Shown: positions 61,622 through 64,000 of the stretch, piece after piece
Position numbering within the stretch: the first letter of the stretch is position 1
Layout of the letters: the number at the start of each line of letters is the position of its first letter
Source: Linepithema humile
Lineage: Eukaryota > Arthropoda > Insecta > Hymenoptera > Formicidae
DNA length: 64,000 bases
Direction: 5' to 3'
Assembly: GCF_040581485.1 (NCBI RefSeq)
Contig: NC_090130.1
Span: forward strand, 14,380,656 to 14,444,655
Translations under genes and position numbers: made by a program
The notes under the pieces: generated by a model
Database searches by the model: none
What the model saw: the letters and a program-made list of their open reading frames with translations, nothing else
What the model was told of the DNA's origin: nothing

Positions 61622-63362
61622 TGTTACGTCCTGATAGATGTAGAATTTTTTCGTTGGGCTCGGCGATCGACGTAAACGGGCCTGACCGCACGAGCCGAGC
61701 GGCAAGTTTAGGACTTGCGACGGGTCAGCAACTGAAAGAGTCGTTTTTACTCCGTCAACGAGTCAACCGCTCGTGGTTCCCTTTTTGGGTCAAGGAATTC
61801 AATCCCTATTACCCGGGACGGAACCTTTGTGCGCAATTTGAGAGGGAAGGTGTGAGAGGGTGACGAACGAGGAGGGTGTGGTTAAATAAAAAAGAACAAA
61901 AGTTTAATTTACTAAAGACAACATTTTAATTTGATTGAATTTATAATTAGGATACAAAAACTTAATTCTTGATTGCATGTGTTAATAATTTTATTTGTGT
62001 ATTCTTTACAATAGTGTGTGTGTGTGTGTGTAAGTGTTTCATTTTTCCGGAGGGAGGACAGAAGAAATAATAAAATAAAGAGGAATGAACTGACTTACTT
62101 GTTGCAGGATAGTTTCGGATCGGGTTGAATATGTTCGGTGGTTCTGAGCAGGCGCCCCGTTGAGGGATGGTGTGTAGGCGTCGGACCCTTTTGTAAACGT
62201 GTGGGCACCCTGCTGCGGGATGGTGTCGTCAGGGTGATGGACCCTCTACTTAAGATGCACCACTTGGTCGTGACAAAGTATCGACCTTTTTTTATTTCGC
62301 GGCCCGAACTACTCGAAAAACTGTCTTAAGGACTTGGCAAAACTTGCTTGATAAACTGAGTGACTAATTGTGTATAATTGCGTTTGGAGCTACCAAAACA
62401 CGGGTTTTTATACCCTTTTCTTGGGGTGGATCCATTTGGAAAATCTTAAGTTTTTGAAGCGGGGATCGAATAGGAATTAGTCTTGTGAGAAGATTTTTAA
62501 TGTGGAGGAGGGTGGCGTCATTTTTAGCTAATAGGATTAGGTTTAAGTAATTAAGTTACTTGGAATGGGGGTAGGAAGAAAGGGGCCTTAACGAATAAGG
62601 AATAGCGTCGTTTCGGGTCCATAAGCAATGGGGGTAGATTTTTGAGGTGGCGTAACCCGGTTGGTGTTAATTAGTATAGGTGGGGTGCATCTCAGTGTCT
62701 TAAGATCTAGGTGGGCGTAGTCTTTAGACCGATCGACGGAACGAAGGGTGGTCTATAGAGGTGCTTGCCCCGATTCCCGGCTTTCGGATTGGAGGGTTGA
62801 GAATCGGTATATGAGTTCGCGAGACCTTGGGTCATCACCCTGATCTAATAAATTTGACAGTTTACGACTGTCGCGTGGCCCTGGAGTCGCGTGGAGAGTG
62901 CGATTAATGCATCTCGGTTTCCCAGACCTACTGAACACGTGCACCGTATCAGGTGTCATGCCTTCTAGGCGTGCGACTGTGGTCATTGCCCGATTGTCAC
63001 TACTGTCGGTAAAACCCTATCTACTAGGGTTCCCGTAGGCGGAATCCAAATATATGGCTAGCTGGTGCCAGTTTTTATTTCTTACTTTAAACATCTGGAG
63101 TCGACTAAAGACTCCGGTTACCGCGAGATTTGACTTTTATGATTTTTCTGACGACGATAGGCACGCTGACCGACCAAAGTATTTTCAAATATCTATCCCC
63201 CTTGCTATTTTTCTCCGTGAGAAAGTTCGAGCTCATGGTGTCTTGTGAGAAAAACAGCTCTGGCGTTATAATATTCTTTAAGAGTTTTTGTTGGTCCCGT
63301 GTTTACTAGGTCTGGTATTTAATAAAAAGAAAAGAATCGTGAAATCTGATCAGGACGTAACA
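61622..63362. mobile_element. Solo LTR-like insertion, 1.74 kb
   Basis: It starts TGTTACGTCCTGAT and ends ATCAGGACGTAACA, giving 14-bp perfect inverted termini with TG...CA. It is flanked by the 4-bp duplication CTGG (61618-61621 and 63363-63366). Removing it and one CTGG restores GCAATTGCTGGATGATATTTG, matching the related copy at about 54230 (GCAATTGTTCGATAATATTT). No pol or gag is present. The 111-codon plus frame near 61528 crosses the boundary and is not a gene. Confidence 0.8.
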
Positions 63363-63440
63363 CTGGATGATATTTGTTAAAATTCATTTCTTTAAAACTT
63401 TTAAATAATGTAATTAAGTACTTGAAATTTTCTAGAAATG
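63363..63440. repeat. Foldback repeat copy, right of solo LTR
   Basis: Continues the repeat of 61355-61621 (GATGATATTTGTTAAAATTC onward). Confidence 0.7.
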
Positions 63441-64000
63441 AATTTTTTGGTGGCTTATAGTGAGTGGGAAATTTTTTTATTTTGTCTAATTTGTAGTTTT
63501 TTATGTTTAAAAATTACCAAAATTATAGAAACTGAAAAAATACTTTCTGAAAGTAAATATATTTTAAATCTCGTCAATTTTTATATATTAAATTTTTTTT
63601 TTAAATTAAAAAAAAAATTAATTTATTGTTAATAAAATTATAGCGGATAAATTTATGTTTTAAAAATAATTTATTTCAAAAAATATACAACTTTTAAGAA
63701 GTTTAACATTTACTCGGGAATCATTTTATTTCTACATTTTTTTATGTATTTTTCTTCGTAGAAATTGAAAATTTATTATTATTATATACATTATAATGCC
63801 ATACTTAAGAAAAGTTAATTACATTGAAATAAAACAAACATAGCATTGTTACAAAATTGTTAATTATGTTTCAATAATTTAAAAATTAATTCAAAATTAG
63901 ATTAAACGTGAATAATTGTATCGCAAAACATTAATTAGTTTATATTTTTTACTATAACATTTATTTCAAAAATTATTCATTCAATTATTCACGTTCGATT
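63441..64000. other. AT-rich end of window
   Basis: No gene. A terminal inverted pair, GATTAAACGTGAATAATTG (about 63900) and CAATTATTCACGTTCGATT at the very end, suggests another small foldback. Confidence 0.5.

Overview
The window is eukaryotic, and its transposon content points to an insect, most likely a hymenopteran and plausibly an ant (inference from element families only, no species marker seen). There is no housekeeping gene, rRNA or clear functional tRNA. Nearly all 64 kb is mobile DNA, often nested several layers deep. The background is AT-rich, and a central GC-rich block (about 14.4-37.4 kb) stands out sharply.

Layout. 0-2.5 kb: small foldback hairpins, an LTR-like terminus and a decayed coding remnant. 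2.5-7.0 kb: a 5'-truncated errantivirus-like Ty3/gypsy element on the minus strand (pol, a baculovirus-F-type env, one LTR), with a GC-rich arginine-rich ORF antisense between pol and env. 7.0-8.3 kb: a TATA-driven two-exon gene of unknown function behind a short repeat array, cut off by a hairpin-rich stretch. 8.3-12.3 kb: giant palindrome P1. 13.6-14.0 kb: two exons of a DUF4806-type protein. 14.4-37.4 kb: four R1-clade-like non-LTR units (A-D), head to tail on the minus strand and flanked by one 14-bp target duplication; A, B and D encode only Gag, while C carries the only endonuclease/reverse transcriptase together with two gags. 37.4-43.9 kb: a fifth gag-only unit (E), split by giant palindrome P2, which has an 8-bp target duplication. 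43.9-44.9 kb: a gag start with six 110-bp upstream monomers. 45.3-54.3 kb: a MITE, a Helitron fragment, and a BEL/Pao element inside a foldback repeat, itself carrying a third inverted-repeat element. 54.3-59.1 kb: a 4.8-kb DNA transposon with subterminal repeats and a broken transposase-like gene. 59.1-61.1 kb: three ACAGGGTG foldbacks. 61.6-63.4 kb: a solo LTR.

Two patterns are most worth following. First, the A-D array looks like one multi-template retrotransposition event or a recombined HeT-A-like array: every internal junction joins a poly(A) tail to the same 5' end sequence, yet only one target duplication surrounds the 23 kb. Second, P1 and P2 are relatives: CAG-start inverted termini, a shared subterminal block containing a CRE/E-box-like sequence, and a conserved ~61-nt structured module with a T-run, while each is centred on a different small MITE. 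tRNA-like Pol III modules recur in inverted pairs in P2 and in the foldback at 56.6 kb.

Limits: all assignments come from reading translations and repeats by eye. No database search, alignment program, expression data or neighbouring sequence was available.
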